DNA from: Terriglobales bacterium
Lineage (GTDB): Bacteria > Acidobacteriota > Terriglobia > Terriglobales > Acidobacteriaceae
Reading direction: 5' to 3'
Assembly (NCBI GenBank): GCA_030040855.1
Contig: JASHSL010000192.1
Location: 1 to 32,777, forward strand
DNA length: 32,777 nt
Shown here: one piece after another, positions 19,175 through 28,783 of the stretch
How the letters are laid out: every line of letters starts with the position of its first letter
Numbering within the stretch: the stretch's first letter is position 1
Program-made: the position numbers and the translations under genes
Notes under the pieces: model-generated
What the model saw: only the letters and a program-made list of their open reading frames with translations
Database searches by the model: none
Told to the model about the DNA's origin: nothing

Positions 19175-20965
19175 TCAGAACAGACCGCTCACTTTGCCGC
19201 TCTTGACATCAACATCTATTTGGCGGAAACGGGGGTTCGAGGATGTTCCTGGCATCAAGCTGATGTTTCCAGCGACGGGACAGAGAAACCTTGCTCCGGA
19301 ATAAACGAGCACATCTCCAACGGGAAGCATCCAACCTTTCGGCACACCCTTCAGAGCCGGGTCATGGCTCAGGCTGAGGTGAGTCTTCACCATCATAGTT
19401 GCGTAATCATCAAATTTGGGGTCCGACTCGAGCGCCTCACACTTGGCCTCGGCTTCCGGAGTCCAAGCCACGCCGTCGGCGCCATAGACCTCCTTGGCGA
19501 TGAGTTCCACGCGATCCCGCAACTTCATTTCCGGCGGGTACAGATACCGGAAGTTGACCTCGTCCTTGCAAGCATCCATTACGGCATCGGCTAATTCCAA
19601 AGCTCCTTCTCCGCCTTTGGCCCAATGTTGGGAAAGCGCACACCGTGCTCCCGCTTTCTCGGCGGCTTCACGCACGATCGCGATCTCATCCCTGGTGTCC
19701 GTCTGGAATTGGTTGATGCATACCACGGGATTGATGCCGGACTTGCGAATGATGCCGATATGGTGCAGCATGTTCGCGGTTCCCTTCTCCACGAGCTTCA
19801 GGTTTTCTTTGCTGTACACCTCGGGCAGCGACCAACCAAGGGATACACTCGGGCCTCCGCCGTGCATCTTCAGAGCTCGAATAGTGGTAGTCAGCACGGA
19901 GGCGTTCGGCCGGAGCCCACTGTAACGGCATTTGACATTCCAGAATTTTTCAAAACCGATGTCGGCAGCGAATCCGCTTTCGGTTACGTGGTAATCAAAC
20001 ATCTTCAAGCCGAGCCGGTCGCCAATGATCGAGGATTGCCCTACGGCGATGTTTGCGAACGGTCCGGCGTGAACCATGCAAGGCTGGTACTCGGCGGTGC
20101 AGCATAGGGTCGGGTTGATGGTATTTCGCATCCAGGCACACATAGCGCCGGCAACTTCCAGGTCGTTCACGGTCACTGGATTACCCTTCTTGTCGTAGGC
20201 GACCGTGATTTCAGCCACGCGTTTCCTCACATCCGCCAGATCCCTTACGATGGACAGGATGGCCATCAATTCAGAACTGGCGGCGATGCTGAACTTGGAT
20301 TGCATCATGTATCCGTCTTGCCTGGCGCCGATGCCAATGATGATGTTGCGCAGCGCCTGCGCGCAGAAGTCGATCACCCAACCCATTTCGATTCGCGTGG
20401 GGTCAATATCCAGCCTGCGCATTTTAGTCACGCGTTCAAGATGGGCGTCGTCGTAGTTTCGTTCGTGCTGCATTCGAGCGGTTAGCGCCACCATGGCCAG
20501 GTTGTGGGCGTTCATGACGTCGTTGATATCGCCCGTCAAGCCCATGGAGAATTCCGTCATGGGGATCAGCAGGGCGTTACCGCTTCCCGCCGCGGTGCCT
20601 TTGATGTTCATGGTCGGACCGCCCGAGGGCTGCCGCAGGCAGCCGCCCACGTTCCTGCCGCGCTTCCCCAAGCCTTCGATAAGACCAAGCGCAGTTGTAC
20701 TCTTACCCTCGCCCAAAGGGGTGGGCGTTATAGCGGTAACCTCGATATACCTTCCGTCCGGTCGATCTTTCAGTCGCTCGATGATCTTCAGGAAATCAAG
20801 CTTGCACAACCTCCCCATGGGAATGACCTCATCGGGTTCTAACCCCAGTCTTTCCTGCCATTCCCAGGGAGTGGGCATGTTCTCTTCAGCGGCTTCAGAG
20901 ATTTGCCAGTTCTGCAGAAGAGTTGCGTCGTACGGCATGGCACGGTCCTTAACCAGGGTCTGCAT
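19175..20965 (-). CDS. fhs: Formate--tetrahydrofolate ligase
   Basis: [19 protein letters not shown]-loop, [47 protein letters not shown]. Confidence 0.93.
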   Translation of the reverse strand: MQTLVKDRAMPYDATLLQNWQISEAAEENMPTPWEWQERLGLEPDEVIPMGRLCKLDFLKIIERLKDRPDGRYIEVTAITPTPLGEGKSTTALGLIEGLGKRGRNVGGCLRQPSGGPTMNIKGTAAGSGNALLIPMTEFSMGLTGDINDVMNAHNLAMVALTARMQHERNYDDAHLERVTKMRRLDIDPTRIEMGWVIDFCAQALRNIIIGIGARQDGYMMQSKFSIAASSELMAILSIVRDLADVRKRVAEITVAYDKKGNPVTVNDLEVAGAMCAWMRNTINPTLCCTAEYQPCMVHAGPFANIAVGQSSIIGDRLGLKMFDYHVTESGFAADIGFEKFWNVKCRYSGLRPNASVLTTTIRALKMHGGGPSVSLGWSLPEVYSKENLKLVEKGTANMLHHIGIIRKSGINPVVCINQFQTDTRDEIAIVREAAEKAGARCALSQHWAKGGEGALELADAVMDACKDEVNFRYLYPPEMKLRDRVELIAKEVYGADGVAWTPEAEAKCEALESDPKFDDYATMMVKTHLSLSHDPALKGVPKGWMLPVGDVLVYSGARFLCPVAGNISLMPGTSSNPRFRQIDVDVKSGKVSGLF

Positions 20966-21032
20966 CTGACCTCCCGGCGTGCGTGCACATCGTCACCTAT
21001 AATCTTGTGTTCCATGAGCAGGATGCAGCAAT

Positions 21033-21054
21033 TGATTCGGCTTTCCCCGAATCA
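21033..21054. promoter_or_regulatory. Palindromic operator copy 1 in the fhs/mttB divergent intergenic region
   Basis: TGATTCGG-CTTTCC-CCGAATCA, perfect 8-bp arms, 22 bp. Confidence 0.65.
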
Positions 21055-21086
21055 GTGCTTGGCGGGGAAAACCTGCAATTCCAGAC

Positions 21087-21108
21087 TGATTCGTATAATT
21101 CCGAATCA
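21087..21108. promoter_or_regulatory. Palindromic operator copy 2, embedding a perfect TATAAT
   Basis: TGATTCG-TATAATTC-CGAATCA, perfect 7-bp arms, 22 bp, 54 bp from copy 1 start to start. Confidence 0.65.
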
Positions 21109-21229
21109 ATTTGCAGAGCTGACGCGCAAGGCTGACACTGGGATGGTGGCGTTGGTCTTGTATTCGACTGGCGATCCCAAGACGTTTGCGTGAAGTCATT
21201 GCGGGGATGTTAATTGGCAGCAATGTCGT

Positions 21230-22708
21230 TTGAGACTGGGGGTCACGGTGAACTCAGTTTGGGCGCGCCTCACACAAGAGCAGTGCCGGCAGTTGCATAA
21301 CGCCAGCTTAGAAATCCTAGAGCGCACTGGCGTTCGTCTGTTCAACGATGAAGCCCTGGCTTTGGTGCGCGAGGCAGGGGCCAAAGTCACCGATGGAAAC
21401 CGCGTGCGTTTCCCGGCCCGTTTGGTGGATCAAGCCCTTTCGACCGCACCGAAGAGCGTAACGTTGCATGATCGCATGGGTCGTCCCGTGATGCCGCTGG
21501 AAGGAGCCAACACCTTCTTTGGTCCTGGCTCGGACTGCCTAAATATCATCGATCATCGCACGGGTGAGCGCCGACGTCCCGTGCTCCAGGACGTTGTTGA
21601 AGCCACTCGGGTGTGCGATGCCCTGAAAGAGATGAGTTTCGTGATGTCGATGTTCCTGCCCGCCGATGTGCCCCAGGACATTGCCGACCGCTATCAGTTC
21701 CAGGCGATGCTGCACAACACCATCAAGCCGATCGTGTTCGTAACCTACGAAACAGCTGGCTGCGTCGATGCCATCGCCATGGCCGAAGCTGTGGCCGGTG
21801 GCGCCGATGCGTTGCGCGAGAGACCTTTTGTCGCCTGCTATATCAACGTAACTACTGGCTTGCTACACAATGCCGATGCCCTAGAAAAACTGCTGTTTCT
21901 CGCCGGTGCTGGGCTGCCCGCGTTGTACATCCCGGTGGTTTCCGGCGGAACTACGGGTCCGGTTACCATGGCCGGGGGCTTGGCGCTTTCGAATGCCGGC
22001 GTGCTCGTCGGATTGGTGATCTCGCAGCTGAAACGCGAAGGCGCTCCCGTCGTCATTCCCGGCTTCGGTGGTGACGCCCTCGACCTCCGCACCATGGTCG
22101 ATCCTTATTGCGGTCCCGATCCCCGCGGCATGGCTCAGGCTCTCGCCCACTTCTACCAGCTGCCAATGTTCAGCCTGGGTGGAGCGAGTGAATCGAAGTT
22201 AGTCGACCAGCAGGCTAGCATTGAAGCTGCCCTGGATATGTTGATTAATGCTTTGTGCGGCGGCCATATCATGCATGACTGCGGCTATCTGGAGTCGGGA
22301 CTGACTGGTTCCCTGACTCAGCTTGCCATCTGCAACGAGGTGGTGAGCTGGATCCGGCACGCCTGCCAACCGGTGGAGATCAGCGCGGAAACTCTAGCCC
22401 TCGACGTTATTGACCAGGTCGGACCTGATGGGCAGTTTCTCAAGCTACCGCACACTCGCCGTCACATGCGCGAGCGTTGGTATCCAATCCTATTCGACCG
22501 CGACAACTATAATGGGTGGTTGGCCAAGGGTGGTGGCAGGACACTGGCCGAAAGGGCGGCCGAACAGGTATCACAAATCCTGGCCAGCCATCAATGCGAG
22601 CCGCTGGGTCCGGCAGTAGCGGAAGCCGTCCGTCGCATCGTGCTTCGCGCCGAAGCGCAACTCGGCCGTGAGCCGCTGGCCCCAGCTTCAGGAGGTTCCT
22701 ATGCATGA
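21230..22708 (+). CDS. MttB-family corrinoid methyltransferase, non-pyrrolysine (possible glycine betaine-type)
   Basis: ASLEILERTGVRLFNDEALALVREAGAKV, FFGPGSDCLNIIDHRTGERRRPVLQDV, FSLGGASESKLVDQQASIEAALDML, HTRRHMRERWYP; uninterrupted 492 aa. Confidence 0.9.
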   Translation: MRLGVTVNSVWARLTQEQCRQLHNASLEILERTGVRLFNDEALALVREAGAKVTDGNRVRFPARLVDQALSTAPKSVTLHDRMGRPVMPLEGANTFFGPGSDCLNIIDHRTGERRRPVLQDVVEATRVCDALKEMSFVMSMFLPADVPQDIADRYQFQAMLHNTIKPIVFVTYETAGCVDAIAMAEAVAGGADALRERPFVACYINVTTGLLHNADALEKLLFLAGAGLPALYIPVVSGGTTGPVTMAGGLALSNAGVLVGLVISQLKREGAPVVIPGFGGDALDLRTMVDPYCGPDPRGMAQALAHFYQLPMFSLGGASESKLVDQQASIEAALDMLINALCGGHIMHDCGYLESGLTGSLTQLAICNEVVSWIRHACQPVEISAETLALDVIDQVGPDGQFLKLPHTRRHMRERWYPILFDRDNYNGWLAKGGGRTLAERAAEQVSQILASHQCEPLGPAVAEAVRRIVLRAEAQLGREPLAPASGGSYA

Positions 22709-23348
22709 GGAACAGTTCAACGCTATGCGCCAGAGTATTGTTGATGGCGCTCCAGAACACGCCAGCGAACTGGCTAGCAAAGCCCTCGAACTGGGCATAG
22801 CTCCACTCGAGGCGATTAATAAAGGTTTTGTGCCCGGCTTGACCCACATCGGCGAGCAATTCCGCCTCGGCGAAGTCTTCTTGCCCGATCTGGTCATGGC
22901 GGGCGAAGCCATGAAGGCGGCCGTGGCTGTACTCGAGCCGGAGATGCAGAAGCGCGGCACCCAGCGCGAGATCCTGGGAAAGGTAGTGCTGGGAACCGTG
23001 AAGGGCGATATCCACGAAATTGGCAAGACTCTGGTGTCCACTTTGCTTTCCGCCAGCGGCTTTCAGGTCTTCGACCTTGGAGTCGACGTCCCCGTAGAAC
23101 GCTTCGCAGAGAAGGCGCGTGAGGTACAAGCCGACATCGTAGGCGTCTCTGCCCTCCTCACCACCACAATGCAGGGACAGAAGAGCGTAGTCGAAGCCCT
23201 CGACCGCCATGGTCTCCGGCCAAAGGTCAAAGTGATCGTAGGCGGCGCGCCGGTCACACGCGACTGGGCAGAGAAAATAGGCGCGGATGGTTACGGCCAA
23301 GATGCCATGGCCGCCGTGGCCATAGCCAGATCTTTGCTGCACAAGTAA
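22701..23348 (+). CDS. Corrinoid (B12-binding) protein, MttC/MtgC-like
   Basis: GTVKGDIHEIGKTLVSTLLSASGFQVFDLGVDVP (DxHxxG), IVGVSALLTTTM, VKVIVGGAPVT; AGGAGG before ATG at 22701. Confidence 0.93.
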   Translation: MHEEQFNAMRQSIVDGAPEHASELASKALELGIAPLEAINKGFVPGLTHIGEQFRLGEVFLPDLVMAGEAMKAAVAVLEPEMQKRGTQREILGKVVLGTVKGDIHEIGKTLVSTLLSASGFQVFDLGVDVPVERFAEKAREVQADIVGVSALLTTTMQGQKSVVEALDRHGLRPKVKVIVGGAPVTRDWAEKIGADGYGQDAMAAVAIARSLLHK

Positions 23349-23377
23349 AGCAGCGGCTGAATTCCATACGCATCAGA

Positions 23378-23403
23378 CTGCCAATTGTGCACCCCGGTGG
23401 CAG
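23378..23403. terminator. Possible weak hairpin terminator after mttC
   Basis: CTGCCA - attgtgcaccccgg - TGGCAG followed by ggtttt. Confidence 0.25.
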
Positions 23404-23509
23404 GGTTTTCAGAGCGTGGTTCGCGCCACGATATGTCTAGACTGCGTGTGCTTCAACACGGCAGCGAAACTGCGGATTCCTCGGCGTTCACAATTAGCAG
23501 TGCCTACAT

Positions 23510-25621
23510 GTGGAGGTGAGAAAGCAAGTGATGCGGCACGCATGGTGCAGTTGGATCACACGGCTAGAAGTTGTCACGATGGTTCTCTTCACCTCGCTGG
23601 CGCTGCGGCCGGCAGCTGCCGAGACTCCCCCACCCGCCCTCTACGGCGTGCGCGTTGAGCATGCCTGGATCCCCATGAAGGACGGGGTGCGGCTGGCGGC
23701 AAGTCTGTTTATGCCGACAGGTGCTGCCAAGGGCGAAAAATTCCCAGCCTTGCTCGAGTATCTGCCCTACCGCAAAGACGACGATACGGCCGCCGGCGAC
23801 TACCCTATACATTCGTACTTTGCCCAGCGAGGATTTGTGGGCGTGCGAGTGGATATCCGCGGCACTGGGCAGAGCGAGGGCCTGACTCCCGATCGAGAGT
23901 ATTCTCAACAAGAGCAGGAAGACGGCCTGGAGGTGATCGACTGGCTTGCTCACCAGCCTTGGTCGAATGGCAATGTCGGCATGTTCGGCATTTCCTGGGG
24001 CGGATTTAACTCCCTCCAACTCGCCATGCGCCACCCGCCGGCACTCAAGGCCCTTATCGCGACTTGCGCAACTGAGAAACTCTTTCACGACGATGTTCAT
24101 TTTATCGACGGCATGATGCATGTCGATCAATATGAACTCTTCATCGACTTGCAAACTGCCATGTCGCCCGGGCCCGAGTTTCCACTGGATGAGAAGACTC
24201 TGGCCACACGCTTCGACAACGCCCCTTGGTTTGTCAATTACAAACGGCATCAACGCGACGGAGACTTCTGGTATGCACCTGAGCGACCGCTCGACAGCAT
24301 TCAGATACCGGTGCTGTTGATCGGAGGCCTTTACGACGGATACCGTGACAGCATCCCTCGGATGCTCGAGCAGATCAAAAGTCCTATCAAGGCAATTGTC
24401 GGGCCGTGGAACCATAACTGGCCCCACACACCGGATTGGGGACCGCGAATCGAGTGGCGAGATCTCGCCGTGCGATGGTGGGATCGGTGGCTTAAGGGGC
24501 GCGATACTGACGTGATGGACGGGCCGCGGCTTGCGGTTTACATGCGCCACTGGTACGCCCCCGAACTGAACTTACCTGAAATACCAGGGGAATGGCGTAG
24601 CGAACCGAGCTGGCCACCTGGTGGGTTACAGCTCCAGACCTTTTATACGCAACCTGACCATTCGCTAAACACTACTCCGGCGGTGGCTGGCACCCATGTC
24701 CTGAAATACGTTCCGTCGGTTGGAACCAATGCTGGCGGGCCGGACATCTGGTGGGGCGAGTTGACTACCGATCAGACACCCGACGACGCTTTCAGTCTGG
24801 TCTACGACTCAGCCCCACTCGGAGAGGATACAGCTATCTTGGGAATGCCCAGCGCCCTGCTTGAGGCATCCGCCACGGCTCCGCTGGCCGACTGGTTCGT
24901 GCGACTTTCCGACGTGGCCCCGGATGGCACAGTAATAATGATCACCGGGGGCGGTTTAAACGGCGCGCAGCGCCATTCTGCGAGTCAGCCCAGCGATCTC
25001 GAGCCCGGCCGGGTCTACCGGCTCCAAGTGGACATGCACTTTACTTCTTGGGTATTTCCACGTGGACACCGGATTCGTCTGGCTGTCTCCAACGCTCTGT
25101 GGCCTATGGTTTGGCCTACCCCATACGCGATGACTACTTCCCTCCAGCTCGGCGGACAACAAGCGTCGCGTCTGGTATTGCCCATTGTGCCACGGGAAAG
25201 CAAGCTGCCTCCGCCGGCATTCGTGCCGCCAACGCCTTCAAGTCAGCTGCCGGGGGTCCATTCGACTGGGAACTGGCTTCCAGGAGAATTGTGGACGAAA
25301 CTGCGCGATGAACTCAACCAGGCAACCAAGTGGGAATGGCACGGCGGAGTGGAAGGCACGCAATTTCCCTGGGGACGCACTAGGCACCAGGACAAACTCA
25401 GTTTCCAAGTTCAGGATGCACATCCGGAGGCTGCCTCGGCACACGGGGAAGGGGAAACAGAGGTGGACCTCCCAGGCAGGGACCTCCTCTGGTCGGACAC
25501 GCTCGATCTTCACAGCGATAAGACCAACTTCTATTACCAATTTCGGCGCCAATTGCGTAAGAACGGCCAACTCATTCGCGAAAGGAATTGGCAGGAAACC
25601 ATTCCGCGGGACCACCAATAA
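23510..25621 (+). CDS. CocE/NonD family hydrolase (X-Pro dipeptidyl-peptidase-like), copy 1
   Basis: WIPMKDGVRLAASLFMP, LLEYLPYRKDD, VRVDIRGTGQSEG, MFGISWGGFNS nucleophile elbow, GPWNHNWPHT, C-terminal ETIPRDHQ. Confidence 0.9.
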   Translation: MEVRKQVMRHAWCSWITRLEVVTMVLFTSLALRPAAAETPPPALYGVRVEHAWIPMKDGVRLAASLFMPTGAAKGEKFPALLEYLPYRKDDDTAAGDYPIHSYFAQRGFVGVRVDIRGTGQSEGLTPDREYSQQEQEDGLEVIDWLAHQPWSNGNVGMFGISWGGFNSLQLAMRHPPALKALIATCATEKLFHDDVHFIDGMMHVDQYELFIDLQTAMSPGPEFPLDEKTLATRFDNAPWFVNYKRHQRDGDFWYAPERPLDSIQIPVLLIGGLYDGYRDSIPRMLEQIKSPIKAIVGPWNHNWPHTPDWGPRIEWRDLAVRWWDRWLKGRDTDVMDGPRLAVYMRHWYAPELNLPEIPGEWRSEPSWPPGGLQLQTFYTQPDHSLNTTPAVAGTHVLKYVPSVGTNAGGPDIWWGELTTDQTPDDAFSLVYDSAPLGEDTAILGMPSALLEASATAPLADWFVRLSDVAPDGTVIMITGGGLNGAQRHSASQPSDLEPGRVYRLQVDMHFTSWVFPRGHRIRLAVSNALWPMVWPTPYAMTTSLQLGGQQASRLVLPIVPRESKLPPPAFVPPTPSSQLPGVHSTGNWLPGELWTKLRDELNQATKWEWHGGVEGTQFPWGRTRHQDKLSFQVQDAHPEAASAHGEGETEVDLPGRDLLWSDTLDLHSDKTNFYYQFRRQLRKNGQLIRERNWQETIPRDHQ

Positions 25622-25689
25622 TGATAATGATAAGGAGCAAGATCCGCTGTGGCATGCCAACTCGGCGTACAATGCCGCCTGCTCTGGCT

Positions 25690-26293
25690 TCGTCTTGAGA
25701 CTATGCGAACTGCACTCCGACCAACTCTGGATTTGGCTTCTTCTATTATCTGCGATACCTGTTTTAGCGATTGAGCCACCTTCGCCTCCCAGCTATGGCG
25801 TTCGCGTGGAACAGGTATGGATTCCCATGAAAGATGGCGTGCGCCTGTCCGCGACTCTTTACATGCCCGACAGCGCCACGCGTAGCCAGAGGTTCCCAGC
25901 GCTGCTCGAATACCTGCCCTACCGCAAGGACGATGGTACGGCGGCGCACGACTTCCCCACACACGCTTCTTTGCCTGCGAGGTTATGTCAGTGCTCGGGT
26001 GGACATTCGCGGTACAGGCACGAGCGAGGGGCATCCTCCTGATCGCGAGTACTGTACAGGAGCAAGAAGACGGCCTCGAAGTGATTGCCTGGCTCCACGT
26101 CAGCCCTGGTCGAATGGCAATATCGGCATGTTCGGCATTTCCTGGGGCGGATTTAACTCCATGCAGATGGCGTGCGAAATCCTCCGGGCCTGAAAGCCAT
26201 AATTGCCGTGGCCGCCACCGACGAACTCTTCCACGATGATCTCCATTACATCTCTGGCATGATGCATATCGACGAGTCCGAGCTAAGCATGGA
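25690..26293 (+). pseudogene. Decayed CocE/NonD family hydrolase copy 2, several frameshifts, 3'-truncated
   Basis: Pieces in successive frames: PSYGVRVEQVWIPMKDGVRLSATLYMP...LLEYLPYRKDDGTAA; YVSARVDIRGTGTSEGHPPDREY; QPWSNGNIGMFGISWGGFNSMQ; MRNPPGLKAIIAVAATDELFHDDLHYISGMMHIDESELSMD, then homology stops. Confidence 0.88.
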
Positions 26294-26600
26294 CACGTCA
26301 ATCCCTGCGATCTTCATCGCTTCCTCCTGGCGTGGAAGCGGGCGCTGGCGCCCAATACCAGCTGAATGTGTCTCTCTCCCTTGCGGTTGCGTTCGCTCTT
26401 GAAAATTCCACCCCTCGCCGCACAGCCCGGAATCCCCATGCTCGAAAATTGGCCCCGGTACTCTCCTTGCTGTTCCCAGCCCGGAATAGCTGCCTTTTTC
26501 CACTATCTCACCCCCCTCCGATAAGAAGTTCCGAAATTGCTTGGCGAAGCTCTTTGGCATTGACTTTTTCCCTTCGAGGAGCACATAGTGTGTGCCCATT
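26294..26600 (-). mobile_element. Possible IS110-family fragment (5' noncoding end plus first transposase codons)
   Basis: Minus strand CAGGAGGAAGCG ATG AAG ATC GCA GGG ATT GAC GT (MKIAGIDV after a strong RBS), starting exactly where CocE copy 2 homology ends; GGGCGC-TG-GCGCCC hairpin (26340-26353) upstream. Right boundary is a guess. Confidence 0.35.
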
Positions 26601-26625
26601 ACAAGACTAGTTTTCGGTCTAACCT

Positions 26626-28701
26626 ATGCGAACACTTTGCAGCGAAGTGTGTTTCAGATTACTGGTTCGTCTCGTGTTGATGACTGCGCCAGTATCAGCC
26701 CTGTTTGCCAGGGTGCCGCAATCGCCCTCGCCTCCGTCGTACGGTGTCAAAGTCGTCGAAGATTGGATTCCGATGAAGGATGGAGTACGCCTCGCGGTAA
26801 CTCTCTTCACGCCGGCCAGTGGCAGTCCCACAGAAAAGTTTCCCGCTGTCCTCGAGTATCTTCCCTATCGCAAAGACGACGGTACTGCGGCACGTGACTA
26901 CCCTACCCACAGTTACTTCGCTCACCGGGGATACGTTTCGGCTCGCGTGGATATCCGTGGCACAGGTCGAAGCCAAGGCAAGACCCCCAGCCGGGAATAT
27001 TCAGAGCAGGAGCAGGAAGACGGCCTAGAGGTGATTGACTGGCTTGCTCACCAGCCTTGGTCGAATGGCAATGTCGGTATGTTCGGCATTTCGTGGGGCG
27101 GATTCAACTCACTGCAGCTGGCAATGCGCCAACCCTCAGCGTTGAAAGCCATTATTGCGATTTGTGCTACCGAGGAACTGTTCAAAGAGGACGTGCACTA
27201 CGTAGATGGGCTGATGCACGTGGACGAGTTCGAAGTGGCCATGGATCTCGGTCAAGCTCTTCCGCCTTCGCCCGATTATCCTACGGATGAAAAGACGCTC
27301 GCGTTGCGTTTCGATGAGCCACCGTGGTCACTCGATTACATGCGCCACCAGCGCGACTCTGAATTTTGGCACGCACCCGAGAGGCCGCTGGGTTCGATCC
27401 GTATTCCGGTCTTCGTGATTGGTGGAATGCTCGATGGGTATCGCAACAGCATCGTGCGCATCCTCGAGCAAGTGAAGAGCCCAGTGAAAGCGCTTATTGG
27501 ACCGTGGAACCATACCGAACCGCACGTTGCCGATTTTGGTCCGCAAATCGAGTGGCGTGACCAAGCCGTGCGTTGGTGGGACCAGTGGTTGAAAGATAAG
27601 AACACTGGCATCATGGGCGAGCCGCCAGTGGCAGTCTATATGCGCCATTGGTATGCACCCGATACCAACACTAAAGAAGTACCGGGCGAGTGGCGCAGTG
27701 AACCCAAGTGGCCTCCTCCGGAAACTGAGCTGCGCACGTACTATGCCGGAGTAAATGATTCTCTCGACACGTCCAAATCAGCTCAAGGTTCGGACCGTTT
27801 GAGGTACATTCCCAGCGCCGGTGTGGATGGTGGATTCTGGTGGGGTGATCTTACAAATGACCAACGACCCTGGGACGCGTACAGCCTAACTTACGACTCC
27901 CAGCCGCTCACCGAAGACCTCGCCATTCTCGGCCGTCCACGGGTTAATCTCAACGTTTCCGCGAGCGCGCCGCTGGCAGATTGGTTTGCCCGGCTTTGCG
28001 ACGTAGCACCCGATGGCACCGTGGCCCTGGTCACTGGCGTGGGCATTAGCGGCGCGCAGCGCGACAATGCCAGCCGGCCTGCCGATCTCGAAACCGATCG
28101 CACGTACCTCCTCAGCACCGACATGTATCTTACGTCTTGGGTGTTTTCTCGCGGCCACCGCATCCGCTTGGCTGTGTCTAATGCATGGTTTCCGACGATC
28201 TGGCCGACCCCGTACAAGATGGACACCCGCCTGTACTTCGGTGGCGATCGTGTCACTGGCATCCAACTTCCGGTTGTGCCACTGGAACCGATTTCTCGTC
28301 CTCACTTTGCGCCGCCTCAGGAGTCCGACCATCTCACCGGCGTTCACTTCAGCGGCGAGACCTGGCCGGGCGAGTGGAAGGCGCAGCGCGACGAAATCGC
28401 GCATTCAACTCGGGTGGCCTGGGACGGCTCACACTCCGTGGATTATCCATGGGTTCATCAGAAACACCATGAAGAATTGGTTTACGAGGTGGCAGACGAT
28501 CACCCCGAAAGTTGTACCGTGATGGGAAATGCGGAATCCATCTACGACATCAAGGGCCGTGTACTTATGCTTCGCGGACATCTCACCATGCGTAGCGACA
28601 TACAGAATTTTTATTACAGCTACGTCCGTGAACTGCTAGAGAATGGTGCAATAATTCGTCAGAAGGTTTGGCAAGAGACGATCCCGCGCGACCATCAATA
28701 A
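26626..28701 (+). CDS. CocE/NonD family hydrolase, copy 3
   Basis: WIPMKDGVRLAVTLFTP, LEYLPYRKDDGTAARD, VDIRGTGRSQG, MFGISWGGFNS, GPWNHTEPH, ETIPRDHQ C-terminus as in copy 1. Confidence 0.9.
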   Translation: MRTLCSEVCFRLLVRLVLMTAPVSALFARVPQSPSPPSYGVKVVEDWIPMKDGVRLAVTLFTPASGSPTEKFPAVLEYLPYRKDDGTAARDYPTHSYFAHRGYVSARVDIRGTGRSQGKTPSREYSEQEQEDGLEVIDWLAHQPWSNGNVGMFGISWGGFNSLQLAMRQPSALKAIIAICATEELFKEDVHYVDGLMHVDEFEVAMDLGQALPPSPDYPTDEKTLALRFDEPPWSLDYMRHQRDSEFWHAPERPLGSIRIPVFVIGGMLDGYRNSIVRILEQVKSPVKALIGPWNHTEPHVADFGPQIEWRDQAVRWWDQWLKDKNTGIMGEPPVAVYMRHWYAPDTNTKEVPGEWRSEPKWPPPETELRTYYAGVNDSLDTSKSAQGSDRLRYIPSAGVDGGFWWGDLTNDQRPWDAYSLTYDSQPLTEDLAILGRPRVNLNVSASAPLADWFARLCDVAPDGTVALVTGVGISGAQRDNASRPADLETDRTYLLSTDMYLTSWVFSRGHRIRLAVSNAWFPTIWPTPYKMDTRLYFGGDRVTGIQLPVVPLEPISRPHFAPPQESDHLTGVHFSGETWPGEWKAQRDEIAHSTRVAWDGSHSVDYPWVHQKHHEELVYEVADDHPESCTVMGNAESIYDIKGRVLMLRGHLTMRSDIQNFYYSYVRELLENGAIIRQKVWQETIPRDHQ

Positions 28702-28783
28702 TGGGGCGCTGCCCACACACCTCCGAAGCAGACCACCTGTCAAGTTAAACGGACGGTGTTGCACCACGCGTCGCCACCGAGGC

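Noticed and set aside
13664-22708. Pyrrolysine (amber read-through) in the MttB-family genes
   Set aside because: Both ORFs run full length (501 and 492 aa) with no in-frame TAG and end at normal stops. They belong with non-Pyl MttB homologues.
22440-23342. 300-aa minus-strand ORF antisense to mttB/mttC
   Set aside because: Composition is that of a shadow ORF opposite clearly conserved corrinoid-protein coding sequence; no recognisable domain.
23564-24550. 328-aa minus-strand ORF opposite CocE copy 1
   Set aside because: Shadow ORF in GC-rich coding sequence; the plus strand has clear CocE motifs.
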